Positions 54,146-64,000 of a stretch of 64,000 nt of DNA are shown piece by piece. The DNA lies in the NCBI RefSeq assembly GCF_000007605.1, contig NC_003361.3, forward strand, positions 620,001-684,000, in the 5' to 3' direction. The notes under the pieces are model-generated. The model saw only the letters and a list, made by a program, of their open reading frames with translations. It did no database searches and was not told the DNA's origin. Made by a program: the position numbers and the translations under genes. The stretch is from Chlamydia caviae GPIC. Lineage in GTDB: Bacteria > Chlamydiota > Chlamydiia > Chlamydiales > Chlamydiaceae. How positions within the stretch are numbered: the stretch's first letter is position 1; every line of letters starts with the position of its first letter.

Positions 54146-55039
54146 TTAGTGAGCCAAACAGATTTCTTTAAGGACACTTTTCAAAAGAGAGTCCATATAA
54201 AATTTACTTGTTTCACTCTGAAGCTGCAGCCAATCGGCATTACTTGAAGACTCTAAAGGATGAGGAATAAGAATATTAACTCCTAAACAAGGAATATCAA
54301 ATTCATAACACACTTGAGAAACGGCTCCCCCAGCACTATCAAAACCTTGAATGTCAGAATAGACTTTTTGCAGTGAAAGGAAATAATTTTTAGACATGGT
54401 AAACGCCTCTCCTGTAGCGATGATGCCCTCCGCAAGTCCATGCTCTGTAGATGTCGTAGGCTTCAAATAACCGTGCGTTTTTAATAGATCCTCAATAGCT
54501 TTTTTATGAGTGGCTATAAACTGTCTTCCTCCGCTCTTTGCAGCCTCTCTATAGGCATCGCTTGTTGCAAAAATGCACTGCTTGATATCGGGAATTTCGA
54601 ATCTTTTAAAAAACGGACGCACATCGGAATCATAATTCACATAGCCATTCGAAATTAAAACATTTCCAAAACGGCCCGTTTCTGAACGTGAATAACAGGT
54701 ACCAATAATTAAAATAAGCTCTACACGATGCTTTAAAATCATATTACAGCTAATTACAGCGGCAGATACCTTGTTAGGCCAAAAAGAAGACATAACTAGA
54801 TACTTCCCGAAATAATCTCCAGAATAGTATGTCCTTCTTCCTTCTATAGTTTTCTTACTATTAGCAAACCAAGGTATAGGACATTCTGCATCAGAAGATT
54901 CAGAAATTTCAGGAAGAGCAAAAATGATTCCTATACGAGATAGAGGCGCACTTTTTTCGCCAAAAATTTCAATGGCATCGGCTTTTAAAGAGATAACGGA
55001 ACAACAAAGAATGGTGAAAAAAACAACGCGAAGAACCAT
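54146..55039 (-). CDS. Secreted nucleoside phosphorylase-superfamily protein (MTA/SAH or futalosine hydrolase-like)
   Basis: 297 residues from the ATG at 55039, which follows AGAGGGAA; a longer frame from 55084 lacks a ribosome site. It begins with a signal peptide (VLRVVFFTILCCSVISLKADA), unusual for this family. The fold signs are there: RIGIIFALPEI at the first strand, ILIIGTCYSRSETGRFGNVLISNGYVNYD in parts (LILIIGTCYSRSETG), and FDSAGGAVSQVCYEFDIPCLGVNIL, where family enzymes have the purine-binding E-S/D-A-A stretch; here FDSAGGA. It might cleave a nucleoside in the periplasm. It is inserted between the tRNAs and the conserved 55212 gene. Confidence 0.72.
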   Translation of the reverse strand: MVLRVVFFTILCCSVISLKADAIEIFGEKSAPLSRIGIIFALPEISESSDAECPIPWFANSKKTIEGRRTYYSGDYFGKYLVMSSFWPNKVSAAVISCNMILKHRVELILIIGTCYSRSETGRFGNVLISNGYVNYDSDVRPFFKRFEIPDIKQCIFATSDAYREAAKSGGRQFIATHKKAIEDLLKTHGYLKPTTSTEHGLAEGIIATGEAFTMSKNYFLSLQKVYSDIQGFDSAGGAVSQVCYEFDIPCLGVNILIPHPLESSSNADWLQLQSETSKFYMDSLLKSVLKEICLAH

Positions 55040-55211
55040 AAAAATTCCCTCTATCGGATTCTGGTTCCTTATAGAAAAACACACTGTTAAAAAGAATGAA
55101 AAAGCTGGAGGTGAAGATAGCCCTTTCGACTCTAGAGGTAGCGAAAAACTAGACTCGAAAAGGCAAACCTTCTATGAATCTTTATTCATAACAAAGAGAA
55201 AAACACGTCTT

Positions 55212-55901
55212 TTAAAGTCTGACTTTCTTTTTTAAATCTATAACTCTCGCTTCACGCACTTTGGTAATCTTAAATGATTTCGTGAACGTTTCGTATTCTT
55301 TGTCCAAAGCCTTAGCATTTTTATTTTTATAAACCATGAAAACTTGATAAAGAGTATGGTTTACTGAAACCAACATCCCTCTAAAATAGATATCTTCACA
55401 AGATATCCAAAATTCTAAAGCTTTATGTCCTTGCACCTCTTTTGCCTGCATAAATAAAACCTGAGACTCTGGAAGGGCCTGCAGCATTCCCGAAAATCCT
55501 TCTTGAAGATTTAACTCAGGACGGCTGACATCAACTTTCTCAGGATATTCCCATACAGACACAACATATACAGTATTATCTGATTGTGTTTCTGTAACGT
55601 ATGTATCATAGCGTATAGTAAGTTCTGATTGAGGAACCTCTATAATCTGACCCGAATGGTCCGGATCTCCAGGAAACTCTGCAGAAAACCCACAACTTTT
55701 CGTATAGTCATAGCGTTTCCACTTTAGACTATCTTTGATTTGAGATATGGATACACCGTCTTTGGTCTCTCTACTAGAGAACCATCCCTTCATTTTAGAA
55801 AGAAAACCTGTTTTCGACTCCCCGGCAACTAATGAAGCTGGACATAGGGTTTGAAGAGATATTAATACGGTTAATAGGAACTTACTTAATCTTGAAAGCA
55901 T
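55212..55901 (-). CDS. Conserved chlamydial secreted protein
   Basis: 229 residues. A signal peptide at about 1-27 (LSKFLLTVLISLQTLCPASLVAG), then a soluble domain with FSAEFPGDPDHSGQIIEVP and DTYVTETQSDNTVYVVSVWEYP. By gene order next to kdsB it corresponds to CT181 of C. trachomatis. I know no function; a periplasmic or surface location is likely. The C-terminus is basic (REARVIDLKKKVRL). It is divergent from kdsB. Confidence 0.72.
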   Translation of the reverse strand: MLSRLSKFLLTVLISLQTLCPASLVAGESKTGFLSKMKGWFSSRETKDGVSISQIKDSLKWKRYDYTKSCGFSAEFPGDPDHSGQIIEVPQSELTIRYDTYVTETQSDNTVYVVSVWEYPEKVDVSRPELNLQEGFSGMLQALPESQVLFMQAKEVQGHKALEFWISCEDIYFRGMLVSVNHTLYQVFMVYKNKNAKALDKEYETFTKSFKITKVREARVIDLKKKVRL

Positions 55902-56067
55902 AATAAAAATAAAATACGTTTATTAATTTAATAATATAACTTCCGAGACTTTTTATTATAAATAAAACACAAAAAATCGAAATCATCAAAAAGCCTTGTG
56001 TTTTATAAAATCCGTAATGATAATCCTGCTTGTAAAAAAATCTTAGAAATTAAGAGTTATAGCGCTT

Positions 56068-56832
56068 ATGAAAAAGCAAGTATTTGCTAGTAAAAAGGTT
56101 GGAGTTCTACCAGCACGATGGGGCAGCGCAAGATTTACTGGGAAGCCCTTAGCAAGCATTCTCGGAAAATCTTTAATACGAAGGACTTATGAGAATATCA
56201 ATCAAAGCATCGCATTAGATAAAGTCATTGTAGCTACTGATGATCAACGTATTATGGATCATGTTCTAGACTTCGGCGGCGATTGCGTGCTGACAAGTCC
56301 TGAATGCGCTAATGGAACAGAGCGCACAGCAGAAACCATATCTCGTTACTTCCCTGAAGCTGAGATTATAGTAAATATTCAGGGAGATGAGCCCTGCTTA
56401 CAGCACACCGTTGTTGATGCCCTTGTGAGAAAACTAGAAGAATTTCCTGAAATTCAAATAGTTACTCCAGTGGCTAAAACTACAGATTCTCATGAGATCT
56501 TAACAAATCAAAAAGTGAAATGTGTTTTCGATAAAAACGGAAAGGCTTTATATTTTAGCAGGAGCCCTATTCCACACATCTTAAAAAAAGAGACACCGAT
56601 TTATCTTCATATTGGCGTATATGCATTTAGAAGGAATGCCCTATTCAATTACATTGAATCTTCCCCTACACCATTAAGCCAAGCTGAAGATCTGGAGCAA
56701 CTGCGTATACTAGAACACGGTGGATCTATTCATGTGTGTGTCGTGGAAGCTAAGAGCCCCTCAGTTGATTATCCTGAAGATATAAACAAGGTGGAAAAAT
56801 ACTTAACATGCCATTCAAGTGCATCTTTTTAA
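56068..56832 (+). CDS. kdsB: 3-deoxy-manno-octulosonate cytidylyltransferase
   Basis: 254 residues, normal. It makes CMP-Kdo for lipooligosaccharide assembly, which in chlamydiae has an unusual Kdo trisaccharide. Motifs: [17 protein letters not shown] (nucleotide loop; most homologs have PARLxSxRLPGKPL), [22 protein letters not shown] with the catalytic Asp, [17 protein letters not shown] and EQLRILEHG. It overlaps pyrG by 25 bases, a long-known chlamydial arrangement that supplies CTP to the enzyme. Confidence 0.95.
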   Translation: MKKQVFASKKVGVLPARWGSARFTGKPLASILGKSLIRRTYENINQSIALDKVIVATDDQRIMDHVLDFGGDCVLTSPECANGTERTAETISRYFPEAEIIVNIQGDEPCLQHTVVDALVRKLEEFPEIQIVTPVAKTTDSHEILTNQKVKCVFDKNGKALYFSRSPIPHILKKETPIYLHIGVYAFRRNALFNYIESSPTPLSQAEDLEQLRILEHGGSIHVCVVEAKSPSVDYPEDINKVEKYLTCHSSASF

Positions 56833-58421
56833 CAGGAGGAGTTGTTTCTTCCCTAGGCAAGGGATTAACCGCAGCCTCATTAGCTCTATTATTAGAGCGT
56901 CAAAATCTTAAAGTTGCCATGTTAAAACTGGATCCCTATCTTAACGTTGATCCGGGAACTATGAATCCTTACGAACACGGTGAGGTCTACGTTACCAACG
57001 ACGGAATAGAGACGGATCTAGATCTTGGTCACTATCATCGATTCTCTTCAGTAAACCTATCGAAATATTCTACAGCAACCTCAGGACAAATCTACGCTCG
57101 AGTGATTAAAAGAGAACGCGAAGGAGTTTATCTAGGAAGCACTGTTCAAGTTATCCCTCATATTACTAACGAGATCATCGAAGTGATCCTAGAATGTGCT
57201 AAGGAAAATCAACCTGATGTATTAATCGTAGAAATTGGTGGCACTGTTGGTGATATAGAATCCCTACCTTTTCTCGAAGCTATTCGCCAATTCCGTTGCG
57301 AGCATGCGGCAAACTGCTTCAGCATTCATATGACTTATGTGCCTTATTTAAAAGCTGCTGGAGAGGTAAAAACAAAGCCTACGCAACATTCTGTTCAAAG
57401 CTTAAGAGGAATTGGAATTATTCCTGATGCCATTCTTTGCAGATCTGAAACGCCTCTAAGTAACGAGGTGAAAAAGAAAATCAGTCTATTTTGTAACGTC
57501 CCCGATAGCGCCGTTTTCAATGTTGTAGACGTCGAGCATTCCATTTATGAAATGCCCTTAATGCTCTCTCGAGAAAAGATTTCTACATTTATTACGGAAA
57601 AGTTAGGGCTATTTACAAAGCAAGAAGACTTAAGCGATTGGAAAATTCTCATAGAACGTCTACGCAATCCTCTTCCAAATAAAGTGCGTATTGGTTTGGT
57701 AGGTAAATACGTACAACATAAAGATGCGTATAAATCTGTCTTTGAGTCGATTACTCATGCCGCATTAAGTTTAAATTGCGCGGTAGACATTCTTCCTTTA
57801 GATTCTGAAGATCCTCATTTCCTTGAAGCCCTAGAAGAGTGTGATGGCTGTTTAGTTCCCGGAGGTTTTGGAATTCGTGGATGGGAAGGAAAAATTACTG
57901 CAGCAAAGCTCTGCCGAGAAAGAGGCATCCCTTACTTTGGTATTTGCCTAGGAATGCAAGTTCTTGTTGTTGAGTATGCTCGCAATGTCATGGACTTAGA
58001 AAAAGCCAATTCAACAGAAATGGATCAAGATACACCACATCCTGTTATCTGTATGATGGATGGACAAGCCGCTCTAGTCGCTACCGGGGGAACCATGCGT
58101 CTTGGCGCCTACCCTTGCACACTATCTCCAGGAACCAAGGTGTATGAAGCCTACGGACAATCCGAAATTATGGAACGCCATCGCCACCGCTATGAAGTAA
58201 ATTTTGACTATATACAGCAATTAAAAGATCACGGTCTGAATATCGTGGGGAGATGTCCGCAACAAGGACTTTGTGAAATCGTAGAAACCGAAAATCATCC
58301 CTGGATGGTCGGTGTGCAATTCCATCCTGAGTTCCTGTCAAAATTGATAACACCTCATCCTCTATTTGTAGGCTTTATTCAGGCAGCACTTCTATACTCG
58401 AAGAATAAAAGCCATGTCTAA
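56808..58421 (+). CDS. pyrG: CTP synthase
   Basis: 537 residues, normal. It aminates UTP to CTP. The N-terminal synthetase domain has [20 protein letters not shown] (ATP loop), [20 protein letters not shown] (in part [15 protein letters not shown]) and [17 protein letters not shown] (in part). The C-terminal glutamine amidotransferase has YFGICLGMQ with the nucleophile Cys and FHPEFLSK. Its start lies inside kdsB, so the two are co-translated; the end overlaps ruvX by 8 bases. Confidence 0.96.
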   Translation: MPFKCIFLTGGVVSSLGKGLTAASLALLLERQNLKVAMLKLDPYLNVDPGTMNPYEHGEVYVTNDGIETDLDLGHYHRFSSVNLSKYSTATSGQIYARVIKREREGVYLGSTVQVIPHITNEIIEVILECAKENQPDVLIVEIGGTVGDIESLPFLEAIRQFRCEHAANCFSIHMTYVPYLKAAGEVKTKPTQHSVQSLRGIGIIPDAILCRSETPLSNEVKKKISLFCNVPDSAVFNVVDVEHSIYEMPLMLSREKISTFITEKLGLFTKQEDLSDWKILIERLRNPLPNKVRIGLVGKYVQHKDAYKSVFESITHAALSLNCAVDILPLDSEDPHFLEALEECDGCLVPGGFGIRGWEGKITAAKLCRERGIPYFGICLGMQVLVVEYARNVMDLEKANSTEMDQDTPHPVICMMDGQAALVATGGTMRLGAYPCTLSPGTKVYEAYGQSEIMERHRHRYEVNFDYIQQLKDHGLNIVGRCPQQGLCEIVETENHPWMVGVQFHPEFLSKLITPHPLFVGFIQAALLYSKNKSHV

Positions 58422-58905
58422 TCCTAAGAATAAGAAAGAAAAAACTTTCCTAGGTATAGACTATGGACAGAGGCGCATAGGCCTTGCCTATGCCGCCTCG
58501 CCTCTGTTCATCAGTCTACCTATAGGATGTATAGAAGCAGGAAATACAGTAGAGGCTACCGCTAAAATTCTTTTCAATATTATTCAAGAACGCAGCGTAT
58601 CTTGTGTTGTGTTAGGGAATCCTATTCCTATGCAAAAAGGACAAAAATCCGCCCTACAAGAAGAAATCACCAAACTTTCTTCCTTAATTCAGGAATCTTG
58701 TGGCGTTGAAGTTATCCTTTGGGATGAAAGACTTTCTTCTGCACAAGCAGAGCGCATGCTAAAAGGTGATTGCGGATTAAGTAGAAAAAAAAGAAAAGGG
58801 AAAACCGATACTATTGCCGCAACGCTAATTCTCACCAGCTTTTTAGAAAGCTCCCCCCCAAAGATATTCCTAAAAAAAACATGCCCGAAGCCTCCTGTCA
58901 GATAG
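58414..58905 (+). CDS. ruvX: Holliday-junction resolvase-like protein YqgF
   Basis: 163 residues. RNase H-like fold of the YqgF/RuvX family, linked to pre-16S rRNA 5' end processing. The first strand FLGIDYGQRRIGLAYA has the catalytic Asp, VVLGNP the second strand and WDERLSSAQAERML the conserved Asp-Glu-Arg; the C-terminal Asp lies in KGKTDTIAATLIL. Third gene of kdsB-pyrG-ruvX, overlapping pyrG by 8 bases. Confidence 0.92.
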   Translation: MSNPKNKKEKTFLGIDYGQRRIGLAYAASPLFISLPIGCIEAGNTVEATAKILFNIIQERSVSCVVLGNPIPMQKGQKSALQEEITKLSSLIQESCGVEVILWDERLSSAQAERMLKGDCGLSRKKRKGKTDTIAATLILTSFLESSPPKIFLKKTCPKPPVR

Positions 58906-59138
58906 ATTTTTTAATTCATTAAGAATAAAAAAATTCAATCTATGCAATTTATATTTTTCAAAAAAAAATCCATACATAAATTATTTAAATTCAGCAATGT
59001 ATAAATTACTTTGAACAAAAAACTAAAAAATCTTAACCTTTTGTCTCTGAAAATCCCAGATTGATCTATAATACAAAAGATTTTCAGTGCCATCACAACA
59101 CGATGAAATAAATCTTAATGTCCTTCCTTTAAAAAAAA

Positions 59139-60476
59139 ATGATAATGAAGGTGTTCTCCTTTTTTATGATGTTCACACGGTGGCTGTTTGCAATTGTTCT
59201 CGCGTCTTCAATTCTAGCAGGCTGTTCCCCAGCAGCTTTGAGATCATCAAAAACTCTTACGATTGCCATTCATGACGATCCTGTATCTCTATCTCCTGAG
59301 CAAGCAAAGCGCGCGTTAGATCTTTCTATTTCCAAGCTTATTTTTGAAGGACTTACAAGAGAAAATCCTTATAAAAATGATGTGGAATTTGCCTTGGCAA
59401 GTCACTACACCGTATCTGCTGACGAAAAAATCTATACATTTTTCATAAAACATGATGCCTGCTGGAGTAATGGCTCTCCCATTAGGTCTCAAGACATTGC
59501 TAAAGCTTGGGAATACGCGAAAACCTTCTCTCCTCACCATAAAGCTTTCGAAGGCATCCATTTCAAAGCCTGCTCACCATCGAGTATTACTTTAACCTTA
59601 GACACGCCAAATCCTAAGCTATTACAATTGCTAGCCTTCCCCGCATTTGCCGTTTTCAATCCTGAAAATACGACTATGTTTAGCGGACCTTTTCATCTAG
59701 TGACCCACAATCCTGGCCATAGCCTTCTATTTGAGAAAAATCCTCACTACTATGACAGGGACAAGGTCAGCATAGCCTATGTGAGCCTACTGGTGATCCC
59801 AGATTTGTATACTGGAGCCCTTTTACTCAATCGCGGGAAAATTCACTGGCTAGGGCAACCTTGGCATCAAGGCTTAACTAAAGAATTAAAGGAAACGACT
59901 CCATACCATTATAAGAGCTATCCTGTAGAAGGAACGTTCTGGCTGATACTCAATACAAAAGATCCTATACTATCGCAATTTCATAACCGTTATAGATTAG
60001 CAGCAGCTATTAATAGAGAAGAAATCATCGAGCATGCTCTACAAGGAAATCAAGAACCTGCTCATACACTATCGAGAAACTCCTCTCCCTATTATCAATA
60101 CAACAAGCCAAAACCCATTACCCCTACAGAAAAACTCACCCTCACCTACCCTTCTAATATTTTAAGATGCCAACGCATTGCAGAAATCCTTAAAGAACAA
60201 TGTAAATCCGTAGGCCTCGATCTATTTCTTGAAGGGTTAGAATACCATGTATTTCTAAGCAAAAGACAAATGGGAGATTTTACGATAGCTACAGGCACAG
60301 GAGTAGCCTACTACCCCAACGCTCCTCTTCTTCCCGAAGCAGAGAAGCTTATGAAAAAATTGGAAGTTATTCCTATCTACCATATGAGCTACGATTATAT
60401 TACACTATCTCCGATAGAAAAAATCCTCCACAACGCTTCCGGAGCTGTAGATCTTAAATACGCACGTTTGCCTTAA
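59139..60476 (+). CDS. oppA: Shortened oligopeptide-binding lipoprotein
   Basis: 445 residues, about 90 fewer than its two neighbours. A lipoprotein signal ends at SSILAGC. The SBP_bac_5 features are present: PVSLSPEQAKRALDLSISKLIFEGL and ACWSNGSPIRSQDIAKAWEY. Compared with the next gene it lacks two blocks: a helix-rich part before GLDLFLEGLEYH and about 45 residues after GDFTIATGTGVAYYP. The losses are in frame and the ends are conserved, so it may fold in a changed form or be decaying. Start uncertain: several Met codons, none with a good ribosome site. Confidence 0.82.
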   Translation: MIMKVFSFFMMFTRWLFAIVLASSILAGCSPAALRSSKTLTIAIHDDPVSLSPEQAKRALDLSISKLIFEGLTRENPYKNDVEFALASHYTVSADEKIYTFFIKHDACWSNGSPIRSQDIAKAWEYAKTFSPHHKAFEGIHFKACSPSSITLTLDTPNPKLLQLLAFPAFAVFNPENTTMFSGPFHLVTHNPGHSLLFEKNPHYYDRDKVSIAYVSLLVIPDLYTGALLLNRGKIHWLGQPWHQGLTKELKETTPYHYKSYPVEGTFWLILNTKDPILSQFHNRYRLAAAINREEIIEHALQGNQEPAHTLSRNSSPYYQYNKPKPITPTEKLTLTYPSNILRCQRIAEILKEQCKSVGLDLFLEGLEYHVFLSKRQMGDFTIATGTGVAYYPNAPLLPEAEKLMKKLEVIPIYHMSYDYITLSPIEKILHNASGAVDLKYARLP

Positions 60477-60505
60477 AAGCCCCGACAACATAGTAGGAAG
60501 TGAAA

Positions 60506-60549
60506 AATCTTAGCTTTTATGGAGCTAAGATTGGAAATTATTTTTTTTA
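60506..60549 (+). terminator. Terminator after the first oppA
   Basis: Perfect 10-bp stem AATCTTAGCT / AGCTAAGATT with loop TTTATGG, then GGAAATTA and eight T. Confidence 0.85.
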
Positions 60550-60594
60550 ACAGTAATCTAAATCCAACCTACTATTCAACTGCAAGGCAATCTC

Positions 60595-62202
60595 ATGACG
60601 AATAGATTCAGAAAATACTACGCTGCTTGTTTCTTATCTCTTGCTAGTGTGTTTCTAATCAGCTGTCATCAACAATCTTCTCAAGATATAGGGAAATCCT
60701 TAAGAATCGGCATGTCATACGATCCTATTTCTTTAGACCCTAGATGCACCTATTTAAAAAAAGATATCTCCTTAGCAAAAGCTCTTTACGAAGGTTTAGT
60801 TCGCGAACATATTTCTAAGGATCATGTTATCTTGGGAATGGCTAAAGATTATACAGTATCGCAGGAAGGCTGCGTGTACACCTTTAATTTAAGAGATACA
60901 CAATGGAGCAACGGCGACCCGGTAACAGCGTATGATTTCGAAGAATCTATAAAGCAAATTCATACAAAAAATCTTCCTATCTCCTACCATAACCTTCTCT
61001 ATATCATCAAAAATTCCAAAGCGATTATCGAGGATAATCTTCCTGTAGAGCAATTAGGGGTTAAAGCCTTGGATGTAAATACACTAGAAATTACTTTAGA
61101 ACACCCCTCATCTAATTTCATAGAAATGGTCTCGCACCCGTTATTTTTCCCCGTCCATACATCCTTGAGGGAATATTATAAAAATCCACAAATTAAGCCC
61201 GTTTATATCTCTAACGGACCTTTTATATTGAGTGATTTTCAGCCACAAAAACATCTGACAATGAAAAAAAATCCCCACTACTATGATGTCGAGAAAGTGA
61301 AAATCGATACTCTGATCTTTAAAGTAATGTCCGATGCTCACACAGCAGCAAAATTCTTTAAAAATAATCTCATTGATATTCTAGGGAATCCTTGGATATC
61401 AAAAATCCCTCACGAAATGCTACACAACACTCCCGACGAGATAAAACACGTATACTCTGTATGCTCAACTTCTATACTCATCTATAATCTAGATATGCCT
61501 GTGCTACAAAATAAAGCCCTCAGAAAAGCTCTGGCCTATGCTATCGATAAAGAATCCCTAATCCCTCTGCTCAATTCAGCAAGAATTGCTAATTCCTTTT
61601 TACCTCCAGAATTATCTGAGGTACGGAATCAAGCGGCGCTCAGTAAAGAACAACGAGAAGAAAAAGCCCGAGAATACCTCAAAGAAGCAAAAACGACGCT
61701 ATCAGAAAAAGATCTCGCAGAACTATCTCTTATTTATCCTCAAGAATCCAGTGTGTTTTCTCTCGTCGTCCAAGAACTTCAACAACAGTTTAAAAACGTT
61801 CTCGGTATGCATATTCCCATTCAAGGTGTGGAATACTTCTGCTTCTTAGAAAAAAGAAATAAAGGTGATTTTTACTTATCCGTAGGAGGGTGGATAGCAG
61901 AATATCTCAATGCGAGAAATTTCCTCACAGTACTCGGAAATCCAGAAAATAAAGAAACAAGCCATCAACTAGGAAAATGGAACAATAAACAGTTCGATCA
62001 GATCTTAAGCAAATACCATACACATACATTCACAAAAGAAGATCAAATCCTAGCCGAAGCACTTATCGAAGACGAACTCCCCGTATTCCCTATGTACCAC
62101 TTTAACTATATCTATATAGCACAACCCCAGGTAAACAATCTCTACGCCTCGCCTCTAGGCCATGTAGATCTTAAAGAAGTGGAGCTCCTTCCCCTTACAT
62201 GA
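60595..62202 (+). CDS. oppA: Oligopeptide-binding lipoprotein
   Basis: 535 residues. Lipoprotein signal ending at SVFLISC. Full-length SBP_bac_5 domain: GMSYDPISLDPRCTYLKKD, ALYEGLVREH, DTQWSNGDPVTAYDFEESIKQIH in parts, KNPHYYDVEKVKIDTLIF region, and the late ALRKALAYAIDKESLI. It would capture peptides for an Opp importer; no permease or ATPase gene of that system is in the window. The close relation to the next gene indicates tandem duplication. A terminator stands between the first and this gene, so this one may have its own promoter. Confidence 0.9.
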   Translation: MTNRFRKYYAACFLSLASVFLISCHQQSSQDIGKSLRIGMSYDPISLDPRCTYLKKDISLAKALYEGLVREHISKDHVILGMAKDYTVSQEGCVYTFNLRDTQWSNGDPVTAYDFEESIKQIHTKNLPISYHNLLYIIKNSKAIIEDNLPVEQLGVKALDVNTLEITLEHPSSNFIEMVSHPLFFPVHTSLREYYKNPQIKPVYISNGPFILSDFQPQKHLTMKKNPHYYDVEKVKIDTLIFKVMSDAHTAAKFFKNNLIDILGNPWISKIPHEMLHNTPDEIKHVYSVCSTSILIYNLDMPVLQNKALRKALAYAIDKESLIPLLNSARIANSFLPPELSEVRNQAALSKEQREEKAREYLKEAKTTLSEKDLAELSLIYPQESSVFSLVVQELQQQFKNVLGMHIPIQGVEYFCFLEKRNKGDFYLSVGGWIAEYLNARNFLTVLGNPENKETSHQLGKWNNKQFDQILSKYHTHTFTKEDQILAEALIEDELPVFPMYHFNYIYIAQPQVNNLYASPLGHVDLKEVELLPLT

Positions 62203-62370
62203 CTCAAAACTTATAAAAATATCGCTATATAGATATTTCTTAAAAATCAAACATATAGCTTTAAAATATCTAATAAACCTATTGATTCAGCGACGCTAAT
62301 TACATAATTGGGTAAAATGAAACCAAGATAACAAACCTTGGCTGAGCGTAAAAAAACGCTTTTTAAACGT

Positions 62371-63975
62371 ATGACAAGAAAATTGCGCAAGTTTCTAACT
62401 CCTACCCTATCAGCTCTCTTTTTTTTAGGAAGTTTACTGCTGTGCACAAGCTGTCATACACACACTTCTAAAAATCAAAATTCTTTAAAAATAGCAATTA
62501 GCCATGATCCCATGTCCCTGGATCCAAGAAGTGCTTGCTTAAGTAAGGATATTTCGCTAGCTCAAGCACTTTACGAAGGCCTTGTTAGAGAACGTTCAGG
62601 AAATCCTGAACTTGCTCTAACAAAGTGCTACACCATATCTGATGATCAGACCGTCTATACTTTTTACCTTAAAGATGCCTTATGGAGTAACGGAGACCCG
62701 ATTACAGCATATGACTTCGAAGAATCTATAAAACAAATTCATAAGCTCGAAGTTACCTCATCCTCCAACTTCCTCCTCAGCGTTATTAAAAATTCCCAAA
62801 CGGTAATGAGTAAGGAGCTACCTATGGATAAGTTGGGAATTCGCGCCATAGACAAATCAACATTAGAAATCACCCTGGAAAAGCCCATCCCCTACTTTCT
62901 CGAGCTGCTTGCCTATCCTATTTTCTTTCCAGCACACAAATCCTTAAGAGATTTCTATTCTTCAGGAAAGACGAACCTTCCTAATATTTCTAACGGCCCT
63001 TTTATCATCGAAACCTACCAGCCGCAACACCAACTAACTATTAAAAAAAATGCGCTGTATCACGACAAATCTTCGGTACATCTTGATACAATTGTATTCC
63101 AAATTGTTCCCGATACACATACAGCAATTCAGCTCTTACAAAAAAATCTTATTGATTGGGTAGGCTCTCCCTGGAGCTCCCCTATTTCTAAAGAAGACCA
63201 ATACCATATCCCTAAAGACAAACTTCATAATTATCCCGTGCTGGGAACAACAGCTCTAATATGCAATTTAAAAAATAGCCCCACCCAGAACCTCGCCCTA
63301 AGAAAAGCCCTGGCCTATGCCATTGATAAAGCAACCTTACTGCAATTTATTAGCCAAGGAAAAGTCGCTGACCATTTCCTACCCCCAGAATTATCAAAAA
63401 TCCATAAACGATCTTATGTATCTCAGGAAGAACTTCAGGAACGCGCTCGGTTGTGTTTTAAAGAAGCCCTAAAAGAACTCTCCCCAAAAGATATCTCAGA
63501 ATTATCCATTATTTATCCTTTAGAGTCCGTCTGTTTAAACTCCATTGTCCAAGAGATACAACAGCAAATCAAAAATGTCTTAGGAATTCATATCACAATC
63601 CAAGGTATGGAATACCATTGCTTCTTAGATAAAAGACGCCGTGGTGATTTCACACTAGCTACAGGAAGATGGGTAGCAGACTATCCAAGACCTTCATCCT
63701 TTCTTGCAATTCTTGGAAACTTTAAAAGTGATGAACCTACCAAATCTTTAACAAAATGGGAAAATGCACAATACAACCACATTCTAAACGCCCTACTTTC
63801 CCCAGAAGAAAATATTCAAAATCAAATCTTAGCTGAAGAACTTATCGAAGACGAACTCCCCATTATTCCTCTATACCACTTCGAATATACCTACGCAGCT
63901 AATCCTAGAATTCAAAATATCTATACCTCATTACTGGGGCACATTGATCTAAAAGAGATAGAACTTTCAAAATAA
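62371..63975 (+). CDS. oppA: Oligopeptide-binding lipoprotein
   Basis: 534 residues from the ATG at 62371, aligned with MTNRFRKYY of the preceding copy; a TTG at 62338 would add 11 residues (basic) and is possible. Lipoprotein signal ending at LLLCTSC. It shares the ISHDPMSLDPRSACLSKDIS start, ALWSNGDPITAYDFEESIKQIH (in part) and ALRKALAYAIDKATLL with the 60595 gene over the full length. Third of three tandem copies. Different copies likely bind different peptides, though this cannot be read from the sequence. Confidence 0.9.
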   Translation: MTRKLRKFLTPTLSALFFLGSLLLCTSCHTHTSKNQNSLKIAISHDPMSLDPRSACLSKDISLAQALYEGLVRERSGNPELALTKCYTISDDQTVYTFYLKDALWSNGDPITAYDFEESIKQIHKLEVTSSSNFLLSVIKNSQTVMSKELPMDKLGIRAIDKSTLEITLEKPIPYFLELLAYPIFFPAHKSLRDFYSSGKTNLPNISNGPFIIETYQPQHQLTIKKNALYHDKSSVHLDTIVFQIVPDTHTAIQLLQKNLIDWVGSPWSSPISKEDQYHIPKDKLHNYPVLGTTALICNLKNSPTQNLALRKALAYAIDKATLLQFISQGKVADHFLPPELSKIHKRSYVSQEELQERARLCFKEALKELSPKDISELSIIYPLESVCLNSIVQEIQQQIKNVLGIHITIQGMEYHCFLDKRRRGDFTLATGRWVADYPRPSSFLAILGNFKSDEPTKSLTKWENAQYNHILNALLSPEENIQNQILAEELIEDELPIIPLYHFEYTYAANPRIQNIYTSLLGHIDLKEIELSK

Positions 63976-64000
63976 GCTGCCCTTTTCATCACCGCCGAAG

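Overview
The window looks like a complete chlamydial plasticity zone with its flanks, most likely from Chlamydia (Chlamydophila) caviae or a very close relative. The evidence is a 355-residue IncA that I recognise as the guinea-pig (GPIC) form, the rpe-efp-accB-accC block on the left, the dsbB-dsbA-(two hypotheticals)-ATPase-kdsB-pyrG-ruvX block on the right, and the combination of one very large cytotoxin, a trpRDCFBA-kynU-prs operon and guaB-guaA-add between them. I ran no database search; species identity rests on recognition and gene content.

Left flank (1-7.2 kb): the start of an AsmA-like membrane protein, a YihY-family membrane protein, a methyltransferase and incA on the minus strand; then rpe, efp, accB and accC in a tight plus-strand operon ending at a clean terminator. 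Plasticity zone, part 1 (7.3-25.8 kb): two DUF648-like paralogs, an Inc-like protein, a 3346-residue toxin with an N-terminal glycosyltransferase (DXD) and a central C58-type cysteine protease triad, an orphan second trpB preceded by a leader peptide with tandem Trp codons, and a decayed minus-strand gene with long homopolymer tracts. Part 2 (25.8-34.7 kb): an unrecognised membrane protein, trpR, a second Trp-Trp leader-like element, then trpD-trpC-trpF-trpB-trpA-kynU-prs. There is no trpE or trpG: kynureninase should supply anthranilate from host kynurenine and prs the PRPP used by TrpD, so the set reads as a kynurenine-to-tryptophan salvage route. Part 3 (35-41.3 kb): guaB-guaA-add purine interconversion operon (minus strand) and a lipoprotein with a gamma-glutamylcyclotransferase-like motif. 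Part 4 (41.7-49.7 kb): an Inc-like protein, a second, degenerate lipoprotein with a 48-bp tandem duplication, a queuosine precursor transporter next to tgt, and five members of a small paralogous family, the last two made by a local duplication that also copied the 3' end of dsbB.

Right flank (49.9-64 kb): dsbB-dsbA, two membrane proteins, an ABC ATPase, tRNA-Ile and tRNA-Ala, a secreted nucleoside phosphorylase-superfamily protein, a conserved secreted protein, kdsB-pyrG-ruvX, and three tandem OppA-type lipoproteins, one of them shortened.

Most notable: (i) two related Trp-Trp leader elements, one before the orphan trpB and one between trpR and trpD, suggesting attenuation in addition to TrpR; (ii) an 11-G tract inside the toxin gene for which a change of one base either way gives a prompt stop, i.e. 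a potential on/off switch, with an inverted repeat over the likely toxin promoter; (iii) the footprint of a recent duplication at the dsbB border.
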